A stretch of DNA of 64,000 bases from Marinagarivorans sp. (GCA_028281865.1 JANQJB010000017.1:22502-86501), one strand, 5' to 3'; numbered from the stretch's first letter, positions 38,563 through 49,527 are shown. The notes: generated by a model not told the origin, from the sequence alone. Translations and numbers: made by a program.

Positions 38563-40632
38563 CTACAAGCGTGCTTTTGCTTCCTGTTCCGTAACTAAAT
38601 TTTTTGTAATTCCAAGGCGATACCCGTAAATAACTGAATAAGCCAGAACATTTTGTACATAATGTCGCGTTTCTCGAAATGGGATCGTTTCAATCCACAC
38701 GTCGAAGGGCACAGCCTGAGAATTGTCGCTCAGCCAACGTTTAACACGATGTGGACCCGCGTTGTACGCAGCGGCAGCGAGGATGCGATTACCGTTATAT
38801 TTGCCGAGCAATTCGCTCAAGTATTGGCTTCCTATGCGCATATTGTTCTCGGCTTTAAATAAATCTTGTTTACGAAATTTTACCCCAGATTTTTGTGCTG
38901 TTTGACGTGCAGTGCTGGGTAATAACTGCATAAGGCCAAGCGCGCCAGCAGAAGATCGAGCCCCCTCATCAAATGCACTTTCTTGCCTGGCGATTGCGTA
39001 TATAAGAGTCGGGTCGAGCTGAGTATCTTTTGCGACGCGATTTACTTCTTCTTTATAGGCAAGAGGAAAACGCACGCTTAACTGGTTCCAAAGGTTTCCT
39101 GTGATCATCGCTTGAATACCTCCATTGTACCAGCCCCATTGTTTAGCCAGTTGGCCGGCGATGATTAACTCATCAGTGCTAAAGTCCTTCGACGTATGCA
39201 GCCATTCTGCTTTTGCTTCCACGGTGCTGCCCATTAGCCATAACTCATAGGCGCGTTTCATACCGCCTATACTGGCCACATAGTCCAGTTGTAATTGCGA
39301 AACGGCATGAGACGCATCTTCCAGTGAGTACGAGGTGCCGAGCCTATCGGCTGCTAAAAAGCCGTAAAAGCTACGGTTCTGAGCCAACTCGTTATAACTT
39401 TTTTTAATGCTGGTAGGGTCTTGAGCCAAACGCAGCTCCGCCAACGCGCGCGTACGCCAATAAACCCAGCGATCACGTTGCTGTTCTTTTTCTGGCAGTA
39501 GGTCGATGCCGCTGATCACGCGAATCCAGTCGAGCTCGCTCAAGCCATCGCGGATAATCTCTTCGACCACCTTGGTATCGCGTAACGAGTGCGAATAACT
39601 CAACAGTCGTTGAGCATCTTCTCCGTAACCGTTGCGGGTTAAGTGACGAACGATGTGAATTTTGATGTCGCGCTGAGTGTATTCGGGGAACAGCTGTTGG
39701 GCCTCGTAAAGCTCCCAGTGTCTCATTGCCCTCTGCGGATCTTTGCGGGCTAATTTACGGATTCCATAAATAATAATGTCTTGAATTTCGGTGCGTTGTT
39801 CGCGAAATAAATCCGCTTTAGTAATCAGGTGAGGCCGTCGATCAACCTGGCGAAACAAATCGACATAGCGAAGATTTTCGTCGTTCATGGAGCGGGCGAT
39901 GTAGCCGGCTAAACTGCGCCGACTCGCACTCATCGCTTTGTTAAAGCGGCTCCATAATACCTCTTGAGTTAAGCCACCTTTGTTCTTCCAAAGCTTAAAT
40001 AACGCGTCACATGCGTCCGGCTGTGAACGTCCGACGTTCCATAATTCAGCGGTCTGTTCAAGTATTGCCTCGTTACCCGATATGTATTGCGCATATGTGC
40101 GTAGACAACGCATTCGCGTATTGCTGTATTCGCTGTTGTCGATGGCAACGAAATCGTCCCAACGTTTGCGACTGGCGAAAAATATTAACGCGTTATATCG
40201 CAGGCGCGAAGACAAAAAAGTATCCGGGTATTCGTTAAAAAAACTATCCAGCTTTTTTAGTGTGACTTTGGCTAAGTTCGAACGAATTTCCGCGTAGTCG
40301 AGATATTGCTTAAGAGGGTAGTCTTGCAGGTGTTGGTAGTGCTTAGCGTAGTCACTTGAATTATTTTTTGTAAGTGCTTCTTTTGCTCGTTGATAGTGAA
40401 AACGTTGACTTTCCAGTTTTAACGCTTCGGTTGATTTGGCAAAAACTGTTTCATTGGGCGCCGTTGCCAGTGGTTGCGCAAACGCAGCGATGGGCAAGAG
40501 CGAAATGAAGAACGCAATACTCAGGGTAGTAAAAAAACTTAGATTAAAAAAATAGGACGCAGATGGACACCCCGTTCGAAAATGAATAACGGGAGCAGCG
40601 ATTTTATGTAAGTGTCGCTCTACCAAAAACAT
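38563..40632 (-). CDS. slt: Soluble lytic murein transglycosylase (Slt70 type)
   Basis: This 689-residue periplasmic enzyme cleaves the glycan backbone between MurNAc and GlcNAc to give 1,6-anhydro ends. An N-terminal signal region (SIAFFISLLPIAAFA, cleavage near residue 52) precedes the large superhelical U domain (about 55-520), and the C-terminal SLT domain has the catalytic glutamate in IARQESAFDEGARSSAGALGLMQLLPSTA and the motif AAAYNAGPHRVKRWL. Order slt-uup (divergent) agrees with pseudomonads. It would produce the anhydro-muropeptides that NagZ, also in this window, later processes. Confidence 0.95.
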   Translation of the reverse strand: MFLVERHLHKIAAPVIHFRTGCPSASYFFNLSFFTTLSIAFFISLLPIAAFAQPLATAPNETVFAKSTEALKLESQRFHYQRAKEALTKNNSSDYAKHYQHLQDYPLKQYLDYAEIRSNLAKVTLKKLDSFFNEYPDTFLSSRLRYNALIFFASRKRWDDFVAIDNSEYSNTRMRCLRTYAQYISGNEAILEQTAELWNVGRSQPDACDALFKLWKNKGGLTQEVLWSRFNKAMSASRRSLAGYIARSMNDENLRYVDLFRQVDRRPHLITKADLFREQRTEIQDIIIYGIRKLARKDPQRAMRHWELYEAQQLFPEYTQRDIKIHIVRHLTRNGYGEDAQRLLSYSHSLRDTKVVEEIIRDGLSELDWIRVISGIDLLPEKEQQRDRWVYWRTRALAELRLAQDPTSIKKSYNELAQNRSFYGFLAADRLGTSYSLEDASHAVSQLQLDYVASIGGMKRAYELWLMGSTVEAKAEWLHTSKDFSTDELIIAGQLAKQWGWYNGGIQAMITGNLWNQLSVRFPLAYKEEVNRVAKDTQLDPTLIYAIARQESAFDEGARSSAGALGLMQLLPSTARQTAQKSGVKFRKQDLFKAENNMRIGSQYLSELLGKYNGNRILAAAAYNAGPHRVKRWLSDNSQAVPFDVWIETIPFRETRHYVQNVLAYSVIYGYRLGITKNLVTEQEAKARL

Positions 40633-40749
40633 AACATCTAAATGGAGAATCTATACATTTAACTGTAGCATGTCGCAGCGAGAAATGGGTGTATTTATTG
40701 CGCCTGCTCCATTCGAGTGTCTTATAAAAAATCAGTTCCGAGTTATTTT

Positions 40750-42684
40750 ATGCTATTAAAAGTCGAAGCGCTGCATTTAAGTTATGGTCCGCAAGTACTT
40801 GCTGATGGTGTCGGATTCGGGCTTAATTCGAGTGATCGGATGTGTTTGGTCGGTCGTAATGGTGCAGGGAAATCGACATTGCTGAAGGCTATCGCAGGCC
40901 AAATTGAGCCGGAAGCCGGCCATATAAAAACAAATAATCAAAGCACTGTTGCGTACTTGTCGCAAGATTTGCCTGCCAGAGACGATGTGAATGTGTTTGA
41001 TTTTGTTGCCGGTGGCTTAGATGCCCTTGGCAAGGATCTGACAACATATCGCAAATTGTCGTGCGAAAATGACCCAGACTTACTGGCTCAATTAGCCGAA
41101 GTTCAAGCAAAAATAGAGGCGCAGGATGGCTGGAATTATCAAAATCGTATAGAACAAACGCTGTCGCGCTTGCAATTAACCGGTGAGCAAAACTTGGCGA
41201 GCTTGTCTGGCGGTATGCGGCGCCGCGTTGCGCTGGCAAGAGCCTTAGTCGTCGATCCGGAAATTTTGTTGCTGGATGAGCCGACAAACCATCTCGATAT
41301 TGAGAGCATTGAGTGGTTGGAGCAGGAGCTTATGCGGTTCTCAGGTGCGCTGATATTTATCACCCACGACCGCGCTTTTTTGGAGTCTGTGGCCACAAAA
41401 ATTGCTGAGCTCGATCGTGGAGCACTTTCCGTTTGGGATGGTCATTACCCGAGTTTTTTAGAGCATAAAGCTAAACGCTTAGCGGACGAAGAGCGTCACA
41501 ATGCCGAGTTTGACAAAGTATTGGCAAAGGAGGAGCAGTGGATCCGCCAGGGGATAAAGGCGCGTCGTACACGTAATGAAGGACGCGTGCGCGCACTGAA
41601 AAAAATGCGGCAAGAGCGCATGGCTCGCCGTGAGCGTGACGGTCGGGCGAAATTTGAATTCGGCGGTACAAATATGTCTGGAAAGCTCGTCGCCGAACTC
41701 AAAAATGTTTCATTTGCATGGAGTGATAATGAACCTGTTATCAAAAACTTTTCATGTACGGTTTTACGCGGCGACAAAATTGGTTTGATTGGCCCGAACG
41801 GCATAGGTAAAACAACCTTTTTGAAATTGCTATTAGGGCAGCTTAAGGCCACTCAGGGTTCGATAAAGCTAGGCACAAAACTGGAGATCGCCTTTTTTGA
41901 TCAAATGCGCGACCAGCTTAAGCAGGAGGCTAGCGCTATGGATAATGTAGCCGAAGGGCGTGAGTTTATTGATATCAATGGTAAATCACGTCACGCCCTA
42001 AGTTATTTGGCTGACTTTCTCTTTTCCGCCGAACGCGCTCGTTTGCCTGTTCGCGCTCTTTCTGGAGGTGAACGAAATCGCGTATTGCTCGCGCGTTTGT
42101 TTAGCCAGCCCGCAAATTTGTTGGTGTTGGATGAGCCAACCAATGACCTGGATATGGAAACACTCGAATTGCTTGAAGCGAAGTTAGTGGATTTTAGTGG
42201 GACTGTGTTACTTGTCAGTCATGATCGCAAGTTTCTCGACAATGTTGTCACCAGCACAATTGGCTTCGAAGGGTTCGGTATATTAAACGAATATGTCGGC
42301 GGTTTTGATGATTGGCAAAGGCAGGGCGGTAAGTGGTTTAGCCGAGACGAAGCTCGTCAGCTTAAAGGTCATGCTAAAAACAGCTCTGTAGGTCTGGAAC
42401 AGACTTGTGATACGAAAAACGGCGGAGAAACCCAGCAGGGCAAAGTGAAGCAGCGCAAGCTGAGCTATAAACTGCAAATTGAGCTCGACGAGCTGCCAGC
42501 GAAAATAGAGCGCTCGGAGCAACAGCTTGAGGAACTGCAAGCTCAAGCTAATTCCCCCGAGTTTTACCAAAATGCTCCGGATTTGGTGCGAGAAACTTTG
42601 ACAGAGCTGGACCGGCGTGCGGTCGAATTGCAGCAGTTCTACGAACGCTGGGACGAGCTTGAATCTATGCAAGAGGCTAAATGA
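40750..42684 (+). CDS. uup: ABC-F family ATPase Uup
   Basis: This 644-residue soluble ABC-F protein has two ATPase domains: Walker A GRNGAGKSTLLKA and GPNGIGKTTFLKL; signature LSGGMRRRVALAR and LSGGERNRVLLAR; Walker B LLLDEPTNHLD and LVLDEPTNDLD. A C-terminal coiled coil (KLSYKLQIELDELPAKIERSEQQLEELQ) is the DNA/ribosome-contacting tail special to Uup. Uup limits precise excision of transposons and acts at the ribosome. The frame opens at a GTG (40717), but the family N-terminus (MLLKVEALHLSYG) begins at ATG 40750. Its stop overlaps the next gene by 4 bases (ATGA), showing translational coupling. Confidence 0.94.
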   Translation: MLLKVEALHLSYGPQVLADGVGFGLNSSDRMCLVGRNGAGKSTLLKAIAGQIEPEAGHIKTNNQSTVAYLSQDLPARDDVNVFDFVAGGLDALGKDLTTYRKLSCENDPDLLAQLAEVQAKIEAQDGWNYQNRIEQTLSRLQLTGEQNLASLSGGMRRRVALARALVVDPEILLLDEPTNHLDIESIEWLEQELMRFSGALIFITHDRAFLESVATKIAELDRGALSVWDGHYPSFLEHKAKRLADEERHNAEFDKVLAKEEQWIRQGIKARRTRNEGRVRALKKMRQERMARRERDGRAKFEFGGTNMSGKLVAELKNVSFAWSDNEPVIKNFSCTVLRGDKIGLIGPNGIGKTTFLKLLLGQLKATQGSIKLGTKLEIAFFDQMRDQLKQEASAMDNVAEGREFIDINGKSRHALSYLADFLFSAERARLPVRALSGGERNRVLLARLFSQPANLLVLDEPTNDLDMETLELLEAKLVDFSGTVLLVSHDRKFLDNVVTSTIGFEGFGILNEYVGGFDDWQRQGGKWFSRDEARQLKGHAKNSSVGLEQTCDTKNGGETQQGKVKQRKLSYKLQIELDELPAKIERSEQQLEELQAQANSPEFYQNAPDLVRETLTELDRRAVELQQFYERWDELESMQEAK

Positions 42685-43208
42685 TGTCATTTACAGCTGT
42701 GGCAATGATCGTTTTAGCTTTGATGCTCTGTTTGGGGCCTGTAATGATAATGGCTCCGAATAAAAGCCAGCGCCAATTGGCGCAGCTTAGAAGCCGTGCT
42801 CACGAATTGGGTTTGCGTATAAGGTCAGCCTCTGTAAAACGTGACAAATCAGATAAAGGAACGCTAATTACCGTCTACGAGCGGCCCTGGGATGTAAAAA
42901 TAGCAGATAATGCCGCATTGCAAAGCAGATGGTGTTTGGTTAGGCGAGCTTTTGAACATGAACTGCATTTTCATGCTGCTTGGGATTGGGACAGTGAGCA
43001 AAAGGCCCCACGCACATTACATGCCGAATTGAAGTCTTTTGTTCAGAAGCTGCCTGATTCAGTTGTCGCTGTCGAACAAAACGGGGCAGGTTTTGGCGTC
43101 TACTGGAACGAGCGAGGTGGTGTCTCACAACTTTGCGAACTTGCAGATTTACTGCACGAGGCTGCCGCCAATATCAGCGCATCGCTTCAGTATGAAAAGC
43201 AAAGCTAG
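42681..43208 (+). CDS. Conserved protein with one N-terminal membrane helix, coupled to uup
   Basis: This 175-residue protein overlaps the uup stop by ATGA, so its translation is coupled to uup. Residues 3-26 (SFTAVAMIVLALMLCLGPVMIM) form a membrane anchor, followed by a basic helix (RQLAQLRSRAHELGLRIR) and a soluble domain of about 130 residues. I do not recognise a family by motif; in pseudomonads a small membrane protein also follows uup, as I recall. The function is unknown. The converging neighbour at 43249 is also membrane-anchored. Confidence 0.75.
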   Translation: MMSFTAVAMIVLALMLCLGPVMIMAPNKSQRQLAQLRSRAHELGLRIRSASVKRDKSDKGTLITVYERPWDVKIADNAALQSRWCLVRRAFEHELHFHAAWDWDSEQKAPRTLHAELKSFVQKLPDSVVAVEQNGAGFGVYWNERGGVSQLCELADLLHEAAANISASLQYEKQS

Positions 43209-43248
43209 TGAGGGCGATCGCGGGAGTTTGGTATCCAGCGGTCACGGC

Positions 43249-44031
43249 TTAAGGGCCGAGGAGCAGGTCATTTAAGTCGTCTCCCGAAGCATTATTCTCC
43301 GGCTTTCGGTGAGGGTCATTTTTCGGATTCAAGTGTGTTTCCGGCATTAGAGAGACTGAAAGTGAACGGCGGTTGTTAGCTAATAAGTCCGAAATTTCAC
43401 GTATCATCTCGTCTCGCCGAGGGTCGTGGGAGTTACTTGACGAGAGAAATTGTTGCGCGCGTTTGTAATAATTTTGAGCTTTAATAATTTGCCCTTGGTC
43501 CATTGCAATATGTCCTTGGCCAATATGGGATATAACATCGACCATAAGAATTGCCCAAGTAATGTCCAAAACGTGTCGTTCTGCCTCCTCAGTGCTACAG
43601 CGGCCTTGACCACTTTGCTTGCGCACTACATGGCCTAAATCTTCGAGGAAACGCTTGTGGCGGGCTATCGCTGCATCGCTCGAGAGCGCGCGGTTTAATG
43701 GAAGGTTGCGGCTTGAATTGCGAAAATTCTCGGCCATTTCCTTCGCATTTTGCATAATAGGCTCGATGTAATTTATATTCGAGTCTAACCTTTGGATCAC
43801 GGCACAAATATCTTGAATTTCGCAATATAAGTAGCGAATCGTGCTAAGGTTTTCCAGCAGAGGTTCAACTGCTGATGCAATTTCCTCGAGCTCCAAGATT
43901 CGGCGGCGATGGTTATGAATTCGGCTAGCGATGACTCGGCGGCGAGTTTGTTGATGGTTCACAAAGCTTACAACAACCAATGATAAAACTGCGAGAGCAA
44001 CAAAAAGAATGATTAAGCTGCTTGAATTCAT
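43249..44031 (-). CDS. Membrane-anchored helical protein of unknown function
   Basis: This 260-residue protein has one N-terminal membrane helix (residues 5-25, LIILFVALAVLSLVVVSFV) and a long cytoplasmic helical region. Basic residues (NHQQTRRRVIASRIHNHRRRILELEE) follow the helix on the inside. The middle (SHIGQGHIAMDQGQIIKAQNYYKRAQQFL, about 185-215) has the Gly/Ala/Tyr pattern of a tetratricopeptide-like helical pair. I recognise no catalytic motif. It is convergent with the uup-coupled gene and divergent from topA. Confidence 0.75.
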   Translation of the reverse strand: MNSSSLIILFVALAVLSLVVVSFVNHQQTRRRVIASRIHNHRRRILELEEIASAVEPLLENLSTIRYLYCEIQDICAVIQRLDSNINYIEPIMQNAKEMAENFRNSSRNLPLNRALSSDAAIARHKRFLEDLGHVVRKQSGQGRCSTEEAERHVLDITWAILMVDVISHIGQGHIAMDQGQIIKAQNYYKRAQQFLSSSNSHDPRRDEMIREISDLLANNRRSLSVSLMPETHLNPKNDPHRKPENNASGDDLNDLLLGP

Positions 44032-44298
44032 TTTTGATTCGTCAATATATTCAGTCAGTTGTGCCTTAGTGCAAAAATTGTCGAGAGTTTTTGGTTAAAA
44101 AAAGAACACCTGCGCTTATAAAAAGTTTAGCTCAAGGATGTCAAAATTGATGAAGTTTTTTATTTTGTAAAACTTAAGCGATATAATCTCTTATCAATAT
44201 AAAAAACATAGTGTTAAAGGTGTTATTTAAAGTAAATTATAATACTGATAAACACGGTAATAGTCAGGTGGTCAGCGACACAGTGACATGTAATAAGC

Positions 44299-44329
44299 TT
44301 GACCTTAGAAGATTTCGGTCTTATATAAT
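44299..44329 (+). promoter_or_regulatory. Likely sigma-70 promoter of topA
   Basis: TTGACC (44299-44304) and a perfect TATAAT (44324-44329) are separated by 19 bp, 41 bp before the topA ATG. A second TATAAT lies at 44238-44243 without a good -35 box. The rest of 44032-44298 is AT-rich and shows no other feature. Confidence 0.6.
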
Positions 44330-44370
44330 CGCCTGAAATGTAAAACAGAAAACAAAACCAGTAAGTCGAT

Positions 44371-47025
44371 ATGGGAAAATCATTAGTAATTGTGGAATCG
44401 CCTGCTAAGGCTAAGACAATTAACAAGTATTTGGGTAAGAACTACGTGGTTAAGTCCAGCGTGGGGCACATTCGTGATTTGCCCACGAGTGGATCAAACG
44501 CGCCCGTTGACCCTAAAGCGCGCGCTGCACAGGCAGCGCTTACGCGCAAAATGTCAAAGGAGGAAAAAGAGGTTTACAAAGCGCGCAAAGCCAAGGAGCA
44601 ATTGATTCGCCGTATGGGGATCGACCCGGACGATGGGTGGAAGGCTCACTATGAAATACTTCCAGGAAAAGAAAAGGTCGTTACGGAACTGCAAAAACTC
44701 GCTGAGGATGCTGAAACTATTTATCTCGCGACGGACCTCGATAGAGAAGGGGAAGCCATCGCTTGGCATCTGCGTGAAGCAATCGGAGGCGAAAACGAGC
44801 GCTATCGGCGTGTCGTATTCAACGAGATAACCAAAAGTGCAATTACTGAAGCATTTAAGTCTCCCGGAATGCTCGATATCAATCGTGTAAATGCCCAGCA
44901 AGCGCGGCGTTTTCTCGACCGTGTTGTGGGTTATATGCTGTCGCCATTACTGTGGCAGAAAGTTGCTCGTGGCCTATCTGCTGGGCGTGTACAGTCCGTA
45001 GCGGTCAAATTGATAGCCGAACGCGAGCGAGAAATCCGCGCGTTTATTCCGCAAGAGTTCTGGACCCTGCATGCGCACTTGGATTCTGCCCAGCAAGACC
45101 GCTTGGTCATGGAGGTCAAGAAGTACAAAGGCGAAGCTTTCTCGCCGGTTTCAGAAGCAGAAACTCAGGTAGCAGTCGAGGCATTAAAGTCGGCTGAATA
45201 TGAAGTCGTGGCGCGCGACGACAAACCAACCCAGTCGAAGCCCTCGGCCCCGTTTATCACATCGACGCTTCAGCAGGCCGCCAGCACCCGAATGAGTTTT
45301 GGCGTTAAGAAGACCATGATGATGGCGCAGAAGCTTTACGAAGCGGGTTATATCACCTACATGCGGACAGATTCGACTAATTTGAGCGCCGAAGCGATTG
45401 ATACTTGTCGCTCTTACATTGAGGATAACTACGGCAAACGATACTTGCCAAACAAACCAAATTTATATTCCAACAAAGAAGGCGCCCAGGAAGCCCACGA
45501 GGCGATTAGACCCTCGGATGTGAGTCGTTTACCCACTCAGCTGACGGGAATGGACCGCGATGCTGAGCGGCTTTACACGTTGATATGGCAGCAATTTGTC
45601 GCTTGCCAGATGACTCCTGCACAGTACACCAGCACGAGCATCGCAGTAAATGCTGCGAACTATCAATTGCGGGCCAAGGGTCGCGTCGTTACTTTTGACG
45701 GTTATTTGAAAGTGATGCCGGCTATTGCAAAAAAAGACGAAGATAAGACCCTTCCTGACATTAAGGTAGGTGACAAACTAGACCTCAATAAGCTCGATCC
45801 GAAGCAACACTTCACTAAGCCGCCTGCGCGATACTCTGAAGCGAGTTTGGTAAAAGAGTTGGAAAAGCGTGGCATAGGTCGACCCTCTACCTATGCATCG
45901 ATTATTTCTACAATTCAAGATCGCGGTTACGTGCACCTCGATAATCGTCGTTTTCATGCAGACAAAATGGGTGACATAGTTACGGATAGGCTCAGTGAGA
46001 GCTTTGAAGATCTTATGGATTATAGTTTTACTGCAAATATGGAGGCGTCGCTCGATCAAGTCGCTGAGGGCGATCGCAATTGGCAAGATTTGCTCGATGA
46101 ATTTTATCTTGATTTCTCCAATAAGTTGACGAAGGCGCAAGGTGAAGAATTTGGTATGCGTGCCAATTCGCCCACAGAAACGGACGTTCCCTGTTCGACG
46201 TGTGGCAGAAATATGCAAGTTCGCAATGGGAGCACCGGTGTGTTTTTGGGCTGCTCTGGGTACGCATTGCCGCCAAAAGAGCGTTGCAAAACTACGATGA
46301 ATTTAGTCTCCGGCGATGAGGCTATTAACGTTGAAGATGCCGAGGAAGCGGAAACGCTGCTTTTGCGTCACAAACGTCGTTGTCCCATATGTAACAGTGC
46401 GATGGATGCTTATCTGATTGATGAGTCGCGTAAAATACATATTTGCGGCAACAACCCGGATTGTCCCGGTTACGAGCTCGAAACCGGTGTTTTTAAAATC
46501 AAAGGCTACGAGGGGCCGGTAATTCAGTGCGACAAATGCGATAGCGAGATGCAACTCAAAAATGGCCGCTTTGGAAAGTATTTTGGTTGTATGAACGAAG
46601 AGTGCAAAAACACGCGTAAATTACTGAAAAATGGAGAGGTCGCTCCCCCCAAAATGGATCCCGTTGATATGCCTGAGCTTAGTTGTGAGAAAGTGGATGA
46701 TCATTATGTGCTGCGGGATGGTGCTTCCGGCTTATTTTTGGCTGCAAGCCAATTCCCGAAAAACCGAGAGACGCGTGCGCCATTAATCGACGAGCTGTTG
46801 CCTCACAAAAATGAGATCGACCCCAAATACAGCTTTTTGTTTTCTGCTCCTGGAAAAGACACTTCGGGTATTCCAACAGTTGTGCGTTATAGCAGAAAAA
46901 CCAAGGAGCAGTATGTTCAGTCCGAGGTTGACGGCAAACCAACAGGATGGAGAGCTTTTTATCAAGATGGAAAATGGGTTGTAAGTGAATCGAAGACAAG
47001 CAAAAAGAAGAAAGCGGCTAATTAA
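44371..47025 (+). CDS. topA: DNA topoisomerase I (type IA)
   Basis: This 884-residue enzyme relaxes negative supercoils through a 5'-phosphotyrosine bond. The Toprim domain ([34 protein letters not shown]) is followed by the clamp with the catalytic tyrosine in [17 protein letters not shown] and the RPS(T/D) segment [14 protein letters not shown]. The C-terminus has three tetracysteine zinc ribbons ([41 protein letters not shown]) and a Lys-rich tail (SKKKKAAN). Length is close to E. coli TopA (865). Its place before the DUF-type genes, sulA and lexA is conserved in pseudomonads. Confidence 0.98.
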   Translation: MGKSLVIVESPAKAKTINKYLGKNYVVKSSVGHIRDLPTSGSNAPVDPKARAAQAALTRKMSKEEKEVYKARKAKEQLIRRMGIDPDDGWKAHYEILPGKEKVVTELQKLAEDAETIYLATDLDREGEAIAWHLREAIGGENERYRRVVFNEITKSAITEAFKSPGMLDINRVNAQQARRFLDRVVGYMLSPLLWQKVARGLSAGRVQSVAVKLIAEREREIRAFIPQEFWTLHAHLDSAQQDRLVMEVKKYKGEAFSPVSEAETQVAVEALKSAEYEVVARDDKPTQSKPSAPFITSTLQQAASTRMSFGVKKTMMMAQKLYEAGYITYMRTDSTNLSAEAIDTCRSYIEDNYGKRYLPNKPNLYSNKEGAQEAHEAIRPSDVSRLPTQLTGMDRDAERLYTLIWQQFVACQMTPAQYTSTSIAVNAANYQLRAKGRVVTFDGYLKVMPAIAKKDEDKTLPDIKVGDKLDLNKLDPKQHFTKPPARYSEASLVKELEKRGIGRPSTYASIISTIQDRGYVHLDNRRFHADKMGDIVTDRLSESFEDLMDYSFTANMEASLDQVAEGDRNWQDLLDEFYLDFSNKLTKAQGEEFGMRANSPTETDVPCSTCGRNMQVRNGSTGVFLGCSGYALPPKERCKTTMNLVSGDEAINVEDAEEAETLLLRHKRRCPICNSAMDAYLIDESRKIHICGNNPDCPGYELETGVFKIKGYEGPVIQCDKCDSEMQLKNGRFGKYFGCMNEECKNTRKLLKNGEVAPPKMDPVDMPELSCEKVDDHYVLRDGASGLFLAASQFPKNRETRAPLIDELLPHKNEIDPKYSFLFSAPGKDTSGIPTVVRYSRKTKEQYVQSEVDGKPTGWRAFYQDGKWVVSESKTSKKKKAAN

Positions 47026-47110
47026 ACAGTGGGTGCAAGTGGTTTTGCATCCAACTGCTTTAGTGCGCATTAGGTTGAGTGCCTAAGCACCGCAGCTATG
47101 GGCGTGAGTT

Positions 47111-47686
47111 ATGGGTGACTCTGCAGCAAATGATCTTAACTCTCTTCGCAGACTCGTCGATCAGCAGTTGGCGTTTTCTAAACTTCAAGCACAAAAGCTT
47201 GCGAACTCCAACGATACATTTGAAAAGCGCGCTTTTGCGCAAGCTTGCTTGCTCCAAACCAGAATTGCGATTCATGCGTATTTGCGCGAGCTTTCTTTAG
47301 ATAGTGTGCCGGATAAAGGGGGCAGGGTCGAATCGACTTGGATGATATTTAATCGTAACCTAACTGATAAAACGTCAGCCAATCATAATTCAGGCCTGCA
47401 AGAATTGGCCGATCTTGAGAAAGAGGAGGAGGGCTGGCTCCAGAAATTGGAGCTAGCGATTTGCCACACGGAAGGTTTTGAGGCTCAGTTGTCGTTGCCA
47501 AGCGGATTTAAAAGTCAGTTGTTTCATTCGCCATCGGCGGGAAGTGAAAGCCAACCCGGTGGAATTATTGCTGTGAGCACTGGCGGTGTTTCTTTGGCAG
47601 AAATTCATACCATGGATTTATTAAAATTGATAAATCGACTGGTCTCAGTTATTCAGAGGCAACGAGACTCCGCTATTGAATATTAG
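47111..47686 (+). CDS. Conserved protein downstream of topA (DUF6586-like)
   Basis: A 191-residue soluble protein with a helical N-terminal half (DLNSLRRLVDQQLAFSKLQAQKLANSNDTFEKRAFAQACLLQTRIAIHAYLREL). In pseudomonads a protein of about this size and helical type also follows topA and is listed as DUF6586, as I remember. No signal peptide, membrane segment or catalytic motif is seen. A GTGG-type start region precedes ATG 47111. The function is unknown. Confidence 0.7.
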   Translation: MGDSAANDLNSLRRLVDQQLAFSKLQAQKLANSNDTFEKRAFAQACLLQTRIAIHAYLRELSLDSVPDKGGRVESTWMIFNRNLTDKTSANHNSGLQELADLEKEEEGWLQKLELAICHTEGFEAQLSLPSGFKSQLFHSPSAGSESQPGGIIAVSTGGVSLAEIHTMDLLKLINRLVSVIQRQRDSAIEY

Positions 47687-47824
47687 CTGAGTAAAAACTG
47701 ATCGTATTGTGTTAATACTGTTCATGTGGCCGTTGCAAAATAAAATTTAAACGCATATTTGGCACGAAACATTGGCAACTGTGTTAGAGTGATGCGTATT
47801 CTGATCCGCAGCAAGAGTAGCACT

Positions 47825-48076
47825 ATGTCGTTTGACGAATCATCCCTATACGAAATTATTGAACTGAAGAATGGTGACGTTGCTTTGGCAAAAGATGGCA
47901 AAGAGTCGGAGCCGCTGGTTTCTATTTGTTTCTCACAAGAAGCGAAAAACTACCTTGAAAACTCTAAACTTTCAGTTGCAAAAGCGATGATAGAAGCGGG
48001 TTTAGAGGCTGCTTTTGGCCTTGAAGATGATGATTTTGAGGATATAGAACGCTCAGCGGTGGAAATACTTCATTAA
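47825..48076 (+). CDS. Small conserved acidic protein of unknown function
   Basis: An 83-residue protein, MSFDESSLYEIIELKNGDVALAKDG..., strongly acidic towards the C-terminus (GLEDDDFEDIE). The frame opens at 47759, but the part before ATG 47825 is basic and unlike the rest, so the shorter start is preferred. Pseudomonads have a small protein with a similar N-terminus between topA and sulA. Function unknown. Confidence 0.7.
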   Translation: MSFDESSLYEIIELKNGDVALAKDGKESEPLVSICFSQEAKNYLENSKLSVAKAMIEAGLEAAFGLEDDDFEDIERSAVEILH

Positions 48077-48267
48077 GATAAGAGGTTTGGATGACTCTGA
48101 TATAAACATTATCCGAACATAACAAACACTAAGCTGCAAGTAAGCCTCAATAACAAACGCTGAAGATAAATTACAAAATAAAAACTTCGTAGAATATCTT
48201 TCCATATACCTTTTAAACGACAACGGATTTCTTAAGGTAAATATAATATCTTTCAATGGTAGTTTTA

Positions 48268-48687
48268 TTATGTGCTCGCCCGGACGGTAATCGATTGTGC
48301 ATTACCGCAGCGTGCTGCATTTTCTAGCTGCTTGGTCTGAGATTTAGTGAGTTTTCCTGGGTTTCCGATGACCGTATGGCTTTTTCCATTAGCGAGCGCA
48401 GTTTTTAAGTAGTCAAACACAAAAGACTTATTCTTCACGTAGATAATACGAATTTTCTTTTTATTGCAGCCAAAGCGCGCCAGAAGTTTTCCAGAAACAC
48501 GAGATTTGCTTACAATTGTTAGCCAGCGATTATCAAGGTTTTGGCTTAAATAAACTATTGTAGGCAACAAAAGCATCAGCGATTGCTCTGAACGCGGTAC
48601 GATAATTTCAGTGCTTCCAACGTGCTCAGGTGTATCGGATTGCACATCTGAATACAGCCAGTTTGTATCTGCAAATGCTGTGCTCAT
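48268..48687 (-). CDS. sulA: SulA-like SOS cell-division inhibitor
   Basis: This 139-residue protein has the SulA core: RWLTIVSKSRVSGKLLARFG, KKIRIIYVKNKSFVFDYLKTAL and GKSHTVIGNPGKLTKSQTKQLENAARCGNAQSITVR. It resembles the RecA-like fold by which SulA binds FtsZ and blocks Z-ring assembly while DNA is damaged. It lies 125 bp downstream of lexA on the same strand; I see no SOS box just before it, so it should be induced with lexA from the box upstream of lexA. Confidence 0.85.
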   Translation of the reverse strand: MSTAFADTNWLYSDVQSDTPEHVGSTEIIVPRSEQSLMLLLPTIVYLSQNLDNRWLTIVSKSRVSGKLLARFGCNKKKIRIIYVKNKSFVFDYLKTALANGKSHTVIGNPGKLTKSQTKQLENAARCGNAQSITVRAST

Positions 48688-48812
48688 AATTACTACCTCT
48701 ATCGACTATTTAATTTTCGGCTCAATTTGCCACTTGTATCGTTTTAACTTGTTTCAAAGTCTTGTTATTGCCAATTTAAATCCACTTGTTTGCTTCCATT
48801 ACCTATTCACAT

Positions 48813-49412
48813 TTATCGTCTTATAACACCAACGCTAAGGCCTTCGATCTGAAAATTTCGGTCCCTCAAGTCAACCTCTATCACATCAAAATCAGGATTT
48901 TCAGGCCACAATTGTACAGTCGCACGGTTACCCTCCCTTCGAAATCGCTTAACCGTCACCTCATCTTCAATGCGAGCGATAACAATATCGTTATTCCGTG
49001 CTTGATTAGTTCGGTGCACTGCGAGTAAGTCGCCATCAAGTATTCCTATATCTTTCATGCTCATACCGTTAACGCGTAGGAGATAATCGGCAGCGGGGTG
49101 GAAAAAGTTTTCAGGCAGCGGAATAAACTCCTCGATATTTTCTTCAGCGAGAATCGGGTTTCCCGCGGCGACGCGTCCAACAAGTGGAATACCTCGTTGG
49201 TGCTCAGGCAGCCTTATTCCCCGGGAGGCTCCTTCAATCACTTCTATGGCGCCTTTTTTTGCTAGGGCTTTAATATGTTCTTCCGCAGCATTGACGCTTT
49301 TAAAACCTAAAATATCAGCTATTTCAGCTCGGGTTGGTGGAAACCCTGTTTCATCGATTTGTGTTTTAATTAAATCGAGAATTTGCTGTTGGCGTGCAGT
49401 CAGTTTATTCAT
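48813..49412 (-). CDS. lexA: LexA repressor of the SOS regulon
   Basis: This 199-residue repressor has the N-terminal winged HTH ([34 protein letters not shown]) and the S24 self-cleavage domain. The cleavage bond is A83-G84 (VAAGNPI), the nucleophile is S118 (VNGMSMKD) and the base K155 (VTVKRFRR). RecA filaments on single-stranded DNA stimulate the cut. sulA follows on the same strand. An SOS box lies upstream at 49591-49606. Confidence 0.98.
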   Translation of the reverse strand: MNKLTARQQQILDLIKTQIDETGFPPTRAEIADILGFKSVNAAEEHIKALAKKGAIEVIEGASRGIRLPEHQRGIPLVGRVAAGNPILAEENIEEFIPLPENFFHPAADYLLRVNGMSMKDIGILDGDLLAVHRTNQARNNDIVIARIEDEVTVKRFRREGNRATVQLWPENPDFDVIEVDLRDRNFQIEGLSVGVIRR

Positions 49413-49527
49413 AAATGTAAACCCAAATCTTTGTTAAGCGTGGCTGACATAAATCTAAGTACTTACTATCAAAAATCAAACAATGGTATCAAAATCAAAC
49501 ACCAGCTTTAGAGTTGAACACTATTTT

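Noticed and set aside
47031..47052. GGGTGCAA/TTGCATCC hairpin after topA as terminator
   Set aside because: Fair stem with one G-U pair, but no T-tract follows; the next gene starts 60 bp later and may be read through.
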